Shown here one piece after another: positions 1 through 6,595 of a stretch of 9,459 bases of DNA. A program made the translations under genes and the position numbers. Origin of the DNA: Accumulibacter sp964428215. Its GTDB lineage: Bacteria; Pseudomonadota; Gammaproteobacteria; Burkholderiales; Rhodocyclaceae. The notes under the pieces are model-generated. The model was not told where the DNA came from. It saw only the letters and a list, made by a program, of their open reading frames with translations, and did no database searches. How positions within the stretch are numbered: the first letter of the stretch is position 1; each line of letters starts with the position of its first letter. The stretch lies in assembly GCA_964428215.1 (NCBI GenBank), contig CAYRXO010000140.1, forward strand, positions 1-9,459, read 5' to 3'.

Positions 1-1029
1 GGGCACGCGCTCGAAGCGCGCATCTACGCCGAAAACCCGGCGCAGGATTTCCTGCCCGCGACCGGCAAGCTGCTGCACCTCGCGCCGCCGGCGGAAAGCA
101 TCAACGTGCGCATCGACACCGGCATCGAGCAAGGCGACGAAATCACGCCGTACTACGATCCGCTGATCGCCAAACTGATCGTCTGGGACGTCGACCGGCA
201 CGCCGCACTGGCCCGGATGCGGCAGGCGCTCGCCGATTACCGCATCGTCGGCGTCACCAGCAACGTCGATTTCCTGTCACGACTGGTCGCCTGCCCGGCG
301 TTTGCCGACGCCGACCTCGATACCGGACTGATCGAACGCAGCCGGCCGTTCCTGTTCCCGGCGGAGAGCACGCCGCCCAACCACGTCTTCTTCGTCGCTG
401 CCGTCGCCGGCCTGTTGCGCGAACAGGCGACGGCGCAGACGGCGGCGCGGCACTCCGGCGATCCCTGGTCGCCGTGGAGCCTGCGCGACGGCTGGCGCCT
501 GAACCTGCAGGCACAGCGTACGCTGACTTATCGCTGCGGCGACAGCCGTCACGACGTGCTGGTCGCCTACCACGGCGATGGCTGGCGGCTGAGCCTGAAC
601 GGTGAAACGGTGCTGGCACGCGGCCGCCTGCTCGACAGTGGGCGTTTCGCCGGCCAGTACGCCGTCGAACTCGACGACCGCCGGCTGGTGGCCAGCGTCG
701 TGGCGGTGCATGAAAAGAACGAACAGAAACGCTACGTCTTCCTGAACGGCGCCACCTACGTCATCCAGCGCGACGATCCGCTGCATCTCGTCGAAGCCGG
801 CGGCGCCCCCGGCGGGCTGACTGCGCCGATGCCCGGCAAGATCGTCGCCTTGCTGGCTGGCGTCGGCCAACGCGTCGAGAAAGGCGCACCACTGCTGATC
901 CTCGAAGCGATGAAAATGGAACATACGATCACCGCGCCGAAAAACGGCCAGGTGCGCGCTTTCCGTTTCGCCGCCGGCGATCAGGTCGCCGACGGCGCCG
1001 AACTGGTCGATTTCAGCACCGAGGATTGA
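1..1029 (+). CDS. mccA: Acyl-CoA carboxylase alpha subunit (biotin carboxylase + biotin carrier), probably methylcrotonyl-CoA carboxylase; 5'-truncated by window edge
   Basis: This is the ATP-dependent biotin carboxylase and biotin-carrier subunit of a biotin-dependent acyl-CoA carboxylase. It carboxylates its own biotin, and the beta subunit then transfers the CO2 to the acyl-CoA. The frame is open from base 1, giving 342 visible residues; family members have about 660, so roughly the N-terminal half lies outside the window. Visible in order: the end of the biotin carboxylase C-terminal domain (GHALEARIYAENP at residues 1-13, then DEITPYYDPLIAKLIVW at about 43-59), a less conserved linker domain (about 120-265), and the biotinyl domain (TAPMPGKIVALL onward) with the biotinylation motif EAMKMEH and target Lys305. 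The internal GTG at 106 is not a real start. HMG-CoA lyase begins 2 bases after the stop, which argues for the methylcrotonyl-CoA (leucine) enzyme over propionyl-, acetyl- or geranyl-CoA types. The substrate call is inference from context; the class is certain. Confidence 0.9.
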   Translation, partial: GHALEARIYAENPAQDFLPATGKLLHLAPPAESINVRIDTGIEQGDEITPYYDPLIAKLIVWDVDRHAALARMRQALADYRIVGVTSNVDFLSRLVACPAFADADLDTGLIERSRPFLFPAESTPPNHVFFVAAVAGLLREQATAQTAARHSGDPWSPWSLRDGWRLNLQAQRTLTYRCGDSRHDVLVAYHGDGWRLSLNGETVLARGRLLDSGRFAGQYAVELDDRRLVASVVAVHEKNEQKRYVFLNGATYVIQRDDPLHLVEAGGAPGGLTAPMPGKIVALLAGVGQRVEKGAPLLILEAMKMEHTITAPKNGQVRAFRFAAGDQVADGAELVDFSTED

Positions 1030-1031
1030 AC

Positions 1032-1958
1032 ATGCCGCTGCCGAAACGGGTCAAGATTGTCGAAGTCGGACCGCGCGACGGTCTGCAGAACGAAGCGCAG
1101 AGTGTACCGACGGCGGTGAAGGTCGCCTTGGTCGAGCGCCTGATCGCCTGTGGGCTGCCAGCCGTCGAAGTCACCGCTTTCGTCTCGCCCAAGTGGGTGC
1201 CGCAGATGGCCGACAACGCCGAGGTGTTGCGCGCCGTCCTCGCCGGCCCGGGCGCTGCCGGGCTGGTGGCTCTGCCGGTGTTGACGCCGAATCTGCAGGG
1301 TTTCGACGCCGCCGTCGCTGCCGGCGCGCAAGAAGTGGCCATCTTTGCCGCCGCGTCGGAAACCTTCTCGCAAAGGAACATCAACTGCAGCATCGCCGAG
1401 AGCCTGAAGCGTTTTGCGGCGGTCGTCGATGCCGCCAGCGCGCTCGATCTCAAGGTGCGCGGCTACGTTTCGTGCGCTGTCGCCTGTCCCTACGAAGGGG
1501 CGGTCGATCCGGCGCGTGTCGCCACCGTGGCGCGGCAATTGGCTGACATGGGCTGCTACGAAGTCTCGCTCGGCGACACCATCGGCACCGGCACGCCGGC
1601 GTCGGTGCAACGGATGCTCGCCGCCTGCGCCGCGGTGGTGCCGATCGAGCAGCTCGCCGGCCATTACCATGACACTTATGGTATGGCCATCGCCAATGTC
1701 CATGCCTCGCTGCAGATGGGGCTGGCCGTTTTCGACAGTTCGATCGCCGGTCTCGGCGGCTGCCCCTATGCGCCCGGTGCGAGCGGCAACGTCGCCACCG
1801 AGGATCTGCTCTATCTCTTGCAGGGTTTGTCGATCGACACCGGCGTTTCGATGGAGAAGGCGCTCGACACGGCGACGTTCATTGGCGGGCACCTTGGGCG
1901 CCAACCGGTGTCGAAAGTGTCCCGCGCCTTGCGCGCTCGCGGCGCGTGCGCTCGCTGA
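1032..1958 (+). CDS. hmgL: Hydroxymethylglutaryl-CoA lyase
   Basis: Cleaves (S)-3-hydroxy-3-methylglutaryl-CoA to acetoacetate and acetyl-CoA, the last step of leucine catabolism, in the cytoplasm. The 308 residues form a complete HMGL-like TIM barrel. The N-terminal VEVGPRDGLQNE supplies the metal/substrate residues (Arg, Asp). HYHDTYGMA has the two metal-binding histidines at 211 and 213. The family signature GLGGCPYAPGASGN carries the catalytic-loop Cys at 244 and continues into ATEDLLYLL. The ATG at 1032 is chosen over the in-frame TTG at 1026 because GAGG at 1021-1024 lies 7 bases upstream of it and the TTG would overlap the preceding stop codon. The gene is coupled to the carboxylase alpha gene (2-base gap), so the two are almost certainly one operon. 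The other leucine genes (isovaleryl-CoA dehydrogenase, methylglutaconyl-CoA hydratase) are not in the window. Confidence 0.95.
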   Translation: MPLPKRVKIVEVGPRDGLQNEAQSVPTAVKVALVERLIACGLPAVEVTAFVSPKWVPQMADNAEVLRAVLAGPGAAGLVALPVLTPNLQGFDAAVAAGAQEVAIFAAASETFSQRNINCSIAESLKRFAAVVDAASALDLKVRGYVSCAVACPYEGAVDPARVATVARQLADMGCYEVSLGDTIGTGTPASVQRMLAACAAVVPIEQLAGHYHDTYGMAIANVHASLQMGLAVFDSSIAGLGGCPYAPGASGNVATEDLLYLLQGLSIDTGVSMEKALDTATFIGGHLGRQPVSKVSRALRARGACAR

Positions 1959-2024
1959 CTGTCGTCGTCGATTCGCCACCGGGCGTACGCGAAGAGCCTG
2001 AACGATATTTGCCTGTAGAGAAAT

Positions 2025-2031
2025 GAAAGGA
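2025..2031 (+). promoter_or_regulatory. Ribosome binding site deciding the start of the first DUF1289 gene
   Basis: GAAAGGA lies 5 bases before the ATG at 2037. A second ATG at 2033 in another frame sits only 1 base from this site and opens a reading frame without the cysteine motif, so spacing favours the ATG at 2037. Confidence 0.5.
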
Positions 2032-2036
2032 AATGC

Positions 2037-2264
2037 ATGTCCAGCCTACCCGTAGCGTCACCGTGCATCAATGTCTGTCGGATGGACGAGACGGCCGGTT
2101 TTTGCGTCGGCTGTTTCCGGACGCTGGAGGAGATCGCTTCCTGGAGCCGGGCGAGCGATACGCTGCGCGCGCGCATCCTGCTGGCGGCCGAACGCCGGCG
2201 CAGCGAGCACGATTCGAACGGCTCCTGCGTCGGTGGTGAGTTGCGCGGCGATTGCGACCGTTGA
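2037..2264 (+). CDS. DUF1289-family small Cys4 protein
   Basis: A 75-residue protein with the full DUF1289 signature: SPCINVC, then FCVGCFRT, then LEEIASW (residues 8-35). The four cysteines at 10, 14, 23 and 26 (C-x3-C-x8-C-x2-C) look like a small metal-binding knuckle, presumably zinc; the biochemical role of the family is not established. The C-terminal tail is basic and low in conservation, with two more cysteines (Ser-Cys-Val-Gly and Gly-Asp-Cys near the end). The gene follows HMG-CoA lyase by 78 bases with no terminator seen, so it may be read from the same transcript. It is followed at 2 bases' distance by a second small gene with the same cysteine layout, and then by a metallo-hydrolase gene, which suggests a coupled three-gene unit. 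The family call is firm; the function is unknown. Confidence 0.85.
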   Translation: MSSLPVASPCINVCRMDETAGFCVGCFRTLEEIASWSRASDTLRARILLAAERRRSEHDSNGSCVGGELRGDCDR

Positions 2265-2266
2265 GC

Positions 2267-2458
2267 ATGGGTAAGGTTGACGACGAGTATCTCTGTGTCG
2301 GCGTCTGCATGGCCGACCCGGATTCGGGGTATTGCCTGGGTTGCGGCCGACCGCCGGAACCGGTTTCACCATCGACGCAGGGCATCGTTGCCGAAGTGAT
2401 CCGCCGCGAGCCGATCCGCACTCTGTCGCCGAATAACGATACGGCCGACGACGTTTGA
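2267..2458 (+). CDS. Second, divergent DUF1289-like Cys4 mini-protein
   Basis: A 63-residue protein carrying LCVGVC followed by YCLGCGRP. Its cysteines fall at residues 10, 14, 23 and 26, exactly as in the preceding protein, which supports the ATG at 2267 over the TTG at 2252. It lacks the RTxxEIxxW segment that follows the last cysteine in the family; instead it continues with PPEPVSPSTQGIVAEVIRRE and an acidic end. It is therefore either a diverged tandem duplicate or a reduced DUF1289 protein. No clear Shine-Dalgarno is seen; the start lies 2 bases after the previous stop and the stop overlaps the next start by one base, so translation is probably coupled. Its coding status rests on the conserved cysteine pattern and the overlap arrangement. 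No function is known. Confidence 0.7.
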   Translation: MGKVDDEYLCVGVCMADPDSGYCLGCGRPPEPVSPSTQGIVAEVIRREPIRTLSPNNDTADDV

Positions 2459-3372
2459 TGCTGCCGGACAACCTGCTGGTCATCGAACGCGGCTGGCTGT
2501 CGGCAAACAACATCGTCTTTTTCGAGGGCGAACAGGCGACGCTGATCGATAGCGGTTATGTGACGCACGCCGAACAAACGCTTGCCCTACTGCGACAGGC
2601 GCTCGATGGCCGTCGCCTGACGCGGCTGTTGAACACGCATGCGCATTCCGACCATATCGGTGGCAACGCGGCGGTGGCGGCGGCTTTCGGTTGCCAGGTG
2701 ATCGTTCCGCAGGGCATCGACGCGACGATTGCCGAGTGGGACGAAGAAGCGCTGCTGCTGTCGCCGCTCGGTCAGTCGGCGGCGCGTTTCCGCCACGACG
2801 CGACAATTGCCGCCGGTGACGAACTGGAAATGGGCGGCTTGCACTGGCAGTCGATCGCCGTGCCGGGGCACGATATGGACGCGCTGGCTTTCCACAATCC
2901 GGAGCGTCGGCTGCTGATTTCCGGCGACGCCTTGTGGCGTAACGGTTTTGGGGTCATTTTCTCGGAACTGCTCGGCCATCCCGAAGGCGGCGGCGGCTTG
3001 CCGGCGACCCGGCAGACGCTCGATACGCTGGCGCGCCTGCCGGTCGATGTGGTCATCCCCGGGCACGGTGCACCGTTCGTCGAGGTCGAGGACGCTTTCA
3101 AGCGTGCCTATCAACGTTTGGCGATGTTCGAAAACGACGTCGAACTGCTCGCCCGACACGCTTTGAAAGTGATCGTCGCTTTCGCGCTGCTCGAACGGCG
3201 GCAATTGCCACGCACAGAACTGCCGGCATTTCTCGCCGGTCTGAGTTTTTGTCAGAGCGTCAATGCGCGCTATCTGGGTGACAGCAACGAGCAACTGGCG
3301 CAATGGCTGGCACGCGACCTGTTGCGCGTCGGTACCTGGCGACTGCAGGATGGCTTGCTGGTGGCGGTCTGA
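2458..3372 (+). CDS. Metallo-beta-lactamase-fold hydrolase (glyoxalase II-like)
   Basis: A 304-residue cytoplasmic protein of the MBL-fold hydrolase superfamily, probably a di-metal thioesterase or other hydrolase. Metal-ligand motifs are all present: NTHAHSDHIGG with His61, His63, Asp65 and His66; His138 in VPGHDMD; Asp157 in ISGDALW; His203 in VIPGHGAPF. After the catalytic domain (about 1-215) a helical C-terminal extension of about 90 residues resembles the winged-helix-like tails of other superfamily members. The start ATG at 2458 overlaps the TGA of the upstream gene (TGATG), indicating translational coupling; a TTG one codon earlier is possible. The substrate cannot be read from sequence. 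Given its place after HMG-CoA lyase, an acyl-thioester substrate is conceivable but unproven. No signal peptide is seen. Confidence 0.88.
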   Translation: MLPDNLLVIERGWLSANNIVFFEGEQATLIDSGYVTHAEQTLALLRQALDGRRLTRLLNTHAHSDHIGGNAAVAAAFGCQVIVPQGIDATIAEWDEEALLLSPLGQSAARFRHDATIAAGDELEMGGLHWQSIAVPGHDMDALAFHNPERRLLISGDALWRNGFGVIFSELLGHPEGGGGLPATRQTLDTLARLPVDVVIPGHGAPFVEVEDAFKRAYQRLAMFENDVELLARHALKVIVAFALLERRQLPRTELPAFLAGLSFCQSVNARYLGDSNEQLAQWLARDLLRVGTWRLQDGLLVAV

Positions 3373-3698
3373 GAGTTCTCACGACACCATTCGAAACGCT
3401 GTCGAGCCCATTTTTTCCGCTTCCGACCCCTGCGTAAACTCTACGCTCGTCAGAGCATGACGTAGCGACAGCCACAGAAATCCACTTTTCTGACTGATGG
3501 CTCGGCCAAGCGTTTGCAGGGTGCAGATGGATTTGTTGACTGTTTTGAACGTCGGCATTTTTTACAATCGGCGCGCATCGTTGAACTCCAATAAACAAAA
3601 CAATCTGATATGCAATGATTTTATGAATTATTGTTAAATAATCGATTCTTGGCAAGTTTTTTGCTTTTCTTGGTGTCCGTATTCTTCTGGAGGTCACC
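3373..3698 (+). other. Gene-free regulatory stretch upstream of the PEP-CTERM gene
   Basis: These 326 bases carry no convincing gene on either strand. The left half (to about 3530) is of ordinary composition with weak dyads: CTACG/CGTAG plus TCA/TGA forming an interrupted stem at 3441-3465, and CAGAAA/TTTCTG around a 6-base loop at 3475-3492. None is followed by a T-run, so the hydrolase operon has no obvious intrinsic terminator here. The right half (about 3575-3665) is strikingly AT-rich compared with the rest of the window and holds an ATTATT/AATAAT inverted repeat (3627-3642), then the sigma-54-type promoter and ribosome binding site of the next gene. An AT-rich bendable segment just upstream of a sigma-54 promoter is where IHF or an activator would be expected to act; I found no clean match to the IHF consensus. 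Confidence 0.6.
3649..3665 (+). promoter_or_regulatory. Sigma-54 (RpoN) -24/-12 promoter of the PEP-CTERM gene
   Basis: TTGGCAAGTTTTTTGCT matches the RpoN consensus YTGGCACGRNNNTTGCW at all defined positions but two (C to A and R to T). The invariant GG (3651-3652) and GC (3663-3664) are separated by exactly 10 bases. Transcription should start near 3676, leaving a leader of about 23 bases that contains the GGAGGT ribosome binding site (3689-3694), 4 bases before the ATG at 3699. RpoN control of PEP-CTERM genes, with the PrsK/PrsR pair, is known from floc-forming Zoogloea. The activator site is expected further upstream and was not identified. Confidence 0.8.
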
Positions 3699-4349
3699 AT
3701 GAAAAGAAAAACTCTTGTGCAGCTTGTCGCTGCCGCACTGACTGCAACGCTGGCAGGTACGACTGTTGCCGCACCCGTAATCGTGTCGAGTTACGACATG
3801 TCGAACGGCAATTCCGGTGCGTACAATTACTGGGACGACACGTATTCCGGTTCCGGCTCGCGCACGACCGACGGGGCAGCGCTCAGCGGTGGCAAGGGCG
3901 ATCTGACCGACGGCGTCGTCGCAACCGACAACTGGTACGTCGTCGAAGCGCCGAATGGTCCCGGTCCTTATGTTGGCTGGACCATCGATCCGACGATTCA
4001 CTTCCATTTTGCCGGCGTGGTCAACATCCAGAATATCAGCTTCAGTTTCGATGACAGTAATGGAAGTGGTGGCGTCGGTGCACCGGCAAGCGTCGTCATC
4101 GGCGGCACAACTTACTTGGTCACCGATCCGAGTGGCAGCGCGCCGTTTCAGTTCGATGTCGGCACTCTGAACCTGAACGTTGCCGATCTGGACATCACCA
4201 TCAATCGCGCCAGCAACCCCTGGGTCTTTGTCAGCGAAATTGCCTTCGATGGCAGCCGTTCGTTACCTGAGCCGAATGCTTTCGCCTTGTTCGCTCTGGC
4301 GCTCAGCGGTCTGGCCGGCACGAGAATACGGGCTCGGCAGCGGGCCTAA
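3699..4349 (+). CDS. PEP-CTERM sorting-domain exported protein
   Basis: A 216-residue secreted protein predicted to be processed by an exosortase (EpsH/XrtA type) at the cell envelope. Residues 1-25 form a signal peptide (MKRKTLVQLV basic start, hydrophobic core, VAA before the likely cleavage at 25/26). The mature part (26-185) is rich in Gly, Ser, Asp and aromatic residues, has no cysteine, and alternates hydrophobic strands in a way that suggests a beta-sandwich, possibly of the galactose-binding/discoidin type (weak inference). The C-terminus is a textbook sorting tail: Pro-Glu-Pro at 190-192, a short hydrophobic helix (about 194-208), then a basic RIRARQR end. The gene stands alone with its own sigma-54 promoter and terminator, so it is monocistronic. 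In Zoogloea and relatives such proteins are linked to exopolysaccharide and floc formation. No exosortase gene is in the window, so the processing partner must lie elsewhere. Confidence 0.9.
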   Translation: MKRKTLVQLVAAALTATLAGTTVAAPVIVSSYDMSNGNSGAYNYWDDTYSGSGSRTTDGAALSGGKGDLTDGVVATDNWYVVEAPNGPGPYVGWTIDPTIHFHFAGVVNIQNISFSFDDSNGSGGVGAPASVVIGGTTYLVTDPSGSAPFQFDVGTLNLNVADLDITINRASNPWVFVSEIAFDGSRSLPEPNAFALFALALSGLAGTRIRARQRA

Positions 4350-4423
4350 TCCGAAAAGTGTCACGGCCCGGACAGCGCAGCGCTGTGTTGGCAACGGCCT
4401 GATTGCGCTTTTCAACGCGACAT

Positions 4424-4454
4424 CGCGACGGCTGTGCGGCCGTCGCGTTTTTTT
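4424..4454 (+). terminator. Rho-independent terminator of the PEP-CTERM gene
   Basis: A perfect 9-base stem CGCGACGGC / GCCGTCGCG with a 6-base loop (TGTGCG) is followed at once by seven T residues (4448-4454). It lies about 75 bases after the PEP-CTERM stop codon and is oriented for the plus strand. Read on the minus strand the stem has no T-run, so it should not act as a strong terminator for the converging regA transcript. Confidence 0.88.
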
Positions 4455-4485
4455 CGGGCATCCCTGCTTCTCGCCACTGGGAAGC

Positions 4486-5055
4486 TCATTCCCGGCTTGG
4501 TCGCTTGCCCAGCTTGCGTTGCAGCGTCCGGCGATGCATCTTCAGCGCACGGGCGGTGGCCGAGATATTGCCTTGTTGCTCGGCGAGAACACGCTGTATG
4601 TGTTCCCACTCGAGGCGATCAACCGACAACGGCGAATCGGCGACGGCAATACATGCATCGCCGGCCGGGTCTCTGTGCAGCGCAGCCACCACCTGCTCAG
4701 CGTCGCAGGGCTTGGCCAGGTAATGCAGCGCACCGAGCTTGATCGCTTCGACGGCGGTAGCGATGCTGGCGTAGCCGGTGAGCATGACTACCCGCGTATG
4801 CGGGTCGCGGGCCAGCAATTTGCCAATCAACACCAGTCCGGATTCACCCGGCATTTTCAGATCGACGACAGCGTATTCCGGCGATTGTTCTTCTGCCAGG
4901 AGCAACGCCGCAGCGACGTCGCCGGCGACGCTGACCGCATAACCGCGACGCTCGAGTGCACGTTTCAACACGCGGCAAAAAACCGCATCATCGTCGACCA
5001 GGAGTAGCGTCGGACGCTCGTCATCGGAGATCTGTGGCCACTTGTCATCTCTCAT
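4486..5055 (-). CDS. regA: RegA/PrrA/ActR-family redox response regulator
   Basis: A 189-residue two-component response regulator, the DNA-binding partner of the RegB kinase encoded just upstream. Receiver domain at about 15-125: acidic pocket Asp21-Asp23, phosphoacceptor Asp65 in VVDLKMPG, Thr93 in MLTGYAS and Lys115 in LAKPCD. A short linker leads to the Fis-type helix-turn-helix at about 148-183. Its end, GNISATARALKMHRRTLQRKL, is close to the RegA/ActR/PrrA/RoxR recognition helix, which is unusually invariant in this family. The ATG at 5055 overlaps the regB stop (ATGA, 4 bases) and is preceded by GGAG 5 bases upstream, so the two genes are translationally coupled. In alphaproteobacteria and pseudomonads the family controls respiration, CO2 and nitrogen fixation and other redox-linked genes. 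Targets in this organism are unknown. Confidence 0.93.
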   Translation of the reverse strand: MRDDKWPQISDDERPTLLLVDDDAVFCRVLKRALERRGYAVSVAGDVAAALLLAEEQSPEYAVVDLKMPGESGLVLIGKLLARDPHTRVVMLTGYASIATAVEAIKLGALHYLAKPCDAEQVVAALHRDPAGDACIAVADSPLSVDRLEWEHIQRVLAEQQGNISATARALKMHRRTLQRKLGKRPSRE

Positions 5056-6431
5056 GCTTGCTCCGCCTGCTGTTTGAGCGGCAAGGTGATACGTGTACAG
5101 GCACCGCCGCCGGCGCGGTTGAACAATTCGACCTGACCGCCGAAGCGTTGAAGCGTCGCATTGCTCAGAAACAGGCCAATACCGACGCCACCGATCGCCG
5201 TCGGCAGCACAGACGTCCCGGCCGGTTTGGTGGTGAAAAAGGCCTCCCCCAGCCGGGCGCTGACTGCGGGTTGCAAACCCGGTCCGCGATCGAGAATTTC
5301 AATGCGACAATAATCACTCTGCCAGTCGACATTGAGACCAATTGTTTCGGCTTGTTCGCCGTGTGCATCGGCAGCGTTGTCGAGCAAATTGAGCAGCGCT
5401 TGCGCCAGAGTACTCTCGGCGGCGATGCTTGGCACGGGCGAGGTGCCGAGCAGCCGCAGGTCGACCGCCACCCGCGGTCGGATCAACTGCCAGTCGTCGA
5501 GCAATTGCTGCAGATAGGCGTCGATCGGTAGCGCACGGATCGTTTCGCTACGAGCCAGATCGGCACTGGCCAGGATTTGCGACAGCGTCTGCTTGCAGCG
5601 ATCGACCTGCCCGCGCAGCAACTGCAGGTCAGAGAGCAGTTCAGCGTCGCCGGCATGCGTCTGTGCGAGTTCACCGAGGACGACGGCCATCGTCGCCAAT
5701 GGCGTCCCCAACTGATGGGCGGCACCCGCGGCCAGTGTTCCCAACGCCAGGATTTGCTCATTGTGCATGGCCGCTTCGCGCGCGGCGGCCAATTCGTTTT
5801 CGCGTTCCTTGAGCGCGCTGGCCAGCCGGGTCAGCAAGAAGGCGACCACCGTCAGGCTGATGACGAAATTGAGCCACATGCCCAGCACGTGCAGCGCAAA
5901 GCTGCTGCCGTGCAGCGAGTGGTCGGCGTCGCTGGCACGGCCCAGCAACGCGTCGAGTGCGCTCAGGTCACGCTGCGGCGTCGGCAACGGCTGATTCCAG
6001 AACAGCAGCACGCTATAGGCGAACAAGACCAGCAAGGCCATCGCCCGCACGTAGCGCGTCGGCAGCAGCGCCGCGGCAAGCGTCGGTGGCAACAGCAACA
6101 GCGAGACGAATGGATTCGACGAACCGCCAGCAAAGTAAAGCAGCAGACTCAAGCCGACGGCATCGATCGCCAGTTGCAGAAAAAGACCGCTTTCACCGAT
6201 CGCCGCGTGCCGCAACAGCCACCAGCGGGTAAGGAGATTGAGCAAAGCCAGCCCGCCGATGACCGACGCCATCGGCAGCACCGCCAGCGGCATGCGCAGC
6301 CAGCCGACCGCCAGCAACAAGACCAGCGCCTGGGTCAGCACTTCCAGCCGACGCAACGCCAACAAGCGCATCAGTGGATTGGCGCTGCCCGTTAAAAACG
6401 CCTTGGCCGGGCTGCGAATGGCGGTGAACAT
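5052..6431 (-). CDS. regB: RegB/PrrB/ActS-family redox-sensing membrane histidine kinase
   Basis: A 459-residue inner-membrane sensor kinase that autophosphorylates in response to redox state and passes phosphate to RegA. About six membrane segments occupy residues 30-205. The loop motif GGSSNPF (102-108) matches the conserved GGxxNPF heptad tied to ubiquinone sensing in RegB. The H-box LAAGAAHQLGTPLATMAV places the phosphoryl His at 239 and carries Gln after it where many family members have Glu. Cys279 in LLRGQVDRCK corresponds to the redox-active Cys265 of Rhodobacter RegB. The ATP domain shows the N-box (Asn352 in LLNLLDNAADA), DRGPGL (381-386) and GVGIGL (415-420). The ATG at 6431 is the first usable start after an in-frame stop upstream; its ribosome binding site is weak (GGAG 13 bases away). 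It is co-directional and overlapping with regA, with no senC/prrC gene nearby, unlike Rhodobacter. A TAAAAT box at 6469-6474 (minus strand) may be its promoter. Confidence 0.93.
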   Translation of the reverse strand: MFTAIRSPAKAFLTGSANPLMRLLALRRLEVLTQALVLLLAVGWLRMPLAVLPMASVIGGLALLNLLTRWWLLRHAAIGESGLFLQLAIDAVGLSLLLYFAGGSSNPFVSLLLLPPTLAAALLPTRYVRAMALLVLFAYSVLLFWNQPLPTPQRDLSALDALLGRASDADHSLHGSSFALHVLGMWLNFVISLTVVAFLLTRLASALKERENELAAAREAAMHNEQILALGTLAAGAAHQLGTPLATMAVVLGELAQTHAGDAELLSDLQLLRGQVDRCKQTLSQILASADLARSETIRALPIDAYLQQLLDDWQLIRPRVAVDLRLLGTSPVPSIAAESTLAQALLNLLDNAADAHGEQAETIGLNVDWQSDYCRIEILDRGPGLQPAVSARLGEAFFTTKPAGTSVLPTAIGGVGIGLFLSNATLQRFGGQVELFNRAGGGACTRITLPLKQQAEQA

Positions 6432-6468
6432 GGCCGGTGCAATACGCTCCAGACGAAAGATGGCTGCG

Positions 6469-6474
6469 ATTTTA
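6469..6474 (-). promoter_or_regulatory. Possible -10 box for regB-regA
   Basis: On the minus strand this reads TAAAAT inside otherwise GC-rich DNA, about 38 bases upstream of the regB ATG, a plausible distance for a short leader. No good -35 element is found at 16-18 bases; the nearest TGACC-like sequence is too far (19-21 bases). The call rests on composition and position only. Confidence 0.3.
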
Positions 6475-6566
6475 CGCCGCGGCAGCCAGGCAGACGGTCA
6501 GGCGAGCGTCATTGACGTATCGCTGGCCGCCAGCGGCAAGCGCATGCTTACGGCAAATGGGTTGGC

Positions 6567-6595
6567 TTTTTATTTTCAGTCGCGACGGGTAAAAT
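6567..6595 (+). promoter_or_regulatory. Candidate sigma-70 promoter of argB with embedded GTCGCGAC palindrome
   Basis: TAAAAT at 6590-6595 serves as a -10 element with the weak TTTTTA (6567-6572) 17 bases upstream as -35. Transcription would begin near 6602 and leave a leader of about 20 bases holding AGGG (6611-6614), which is 8 bases before the argB ATG. The spacer contains the perfect 8-base palindrome GTCGCGAC (6579-6586), a possible operator. Confidence 0.45.

Noticed and set aside
981..1979. 332-codon open frame on the minus strand
   Set aside because: Antisense to HMG-CoA lyase, which has unmistakable family motifs; long antisense frames are common in GC-rich genes and this one shows no recognisable domain.
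3370..3381. TGAGA-GT-TCTCA palindrome over the stop of the MBL hydrolase gene as a terminator
   Set aside because: Stem of only 5 pairs with a 2-base loop and no T-run; not a credible terminator.
3536..3568. TTGACT ... TACAAT as a sigma-70 promoter before the PEP-CTERM gene
   Set aside because: Spacing is 21 bases, too long for sigma-70, and the sigma-54 promoter nearer the gene explains expression better. TACAAT could still be a weak -10.
4372..4386. ACAGCGC-A-GCGCTGT palindrome between the PEP-CTERM gene and its terminator
   Set aside because: Short perfect dyad with a 1-base loop and no T-run; the strong terminator lies 40 bases further on, and I see no other role for it.
4180..5007. 275-codon plus-strand frame crossing the PEP-CTERM terminator
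   Set aside because: Overlaps the PEP-CTERM gene in another frame, reads through the terminator and lies antisense to regA; no domain seen.
5577..6395. 272-codon Gln/Arg-rich plus-strand frame
   Set aside because: Antisense shadow of regB; the composition follows from the complementary codons of a Leu/Ala-rich membrane protein.
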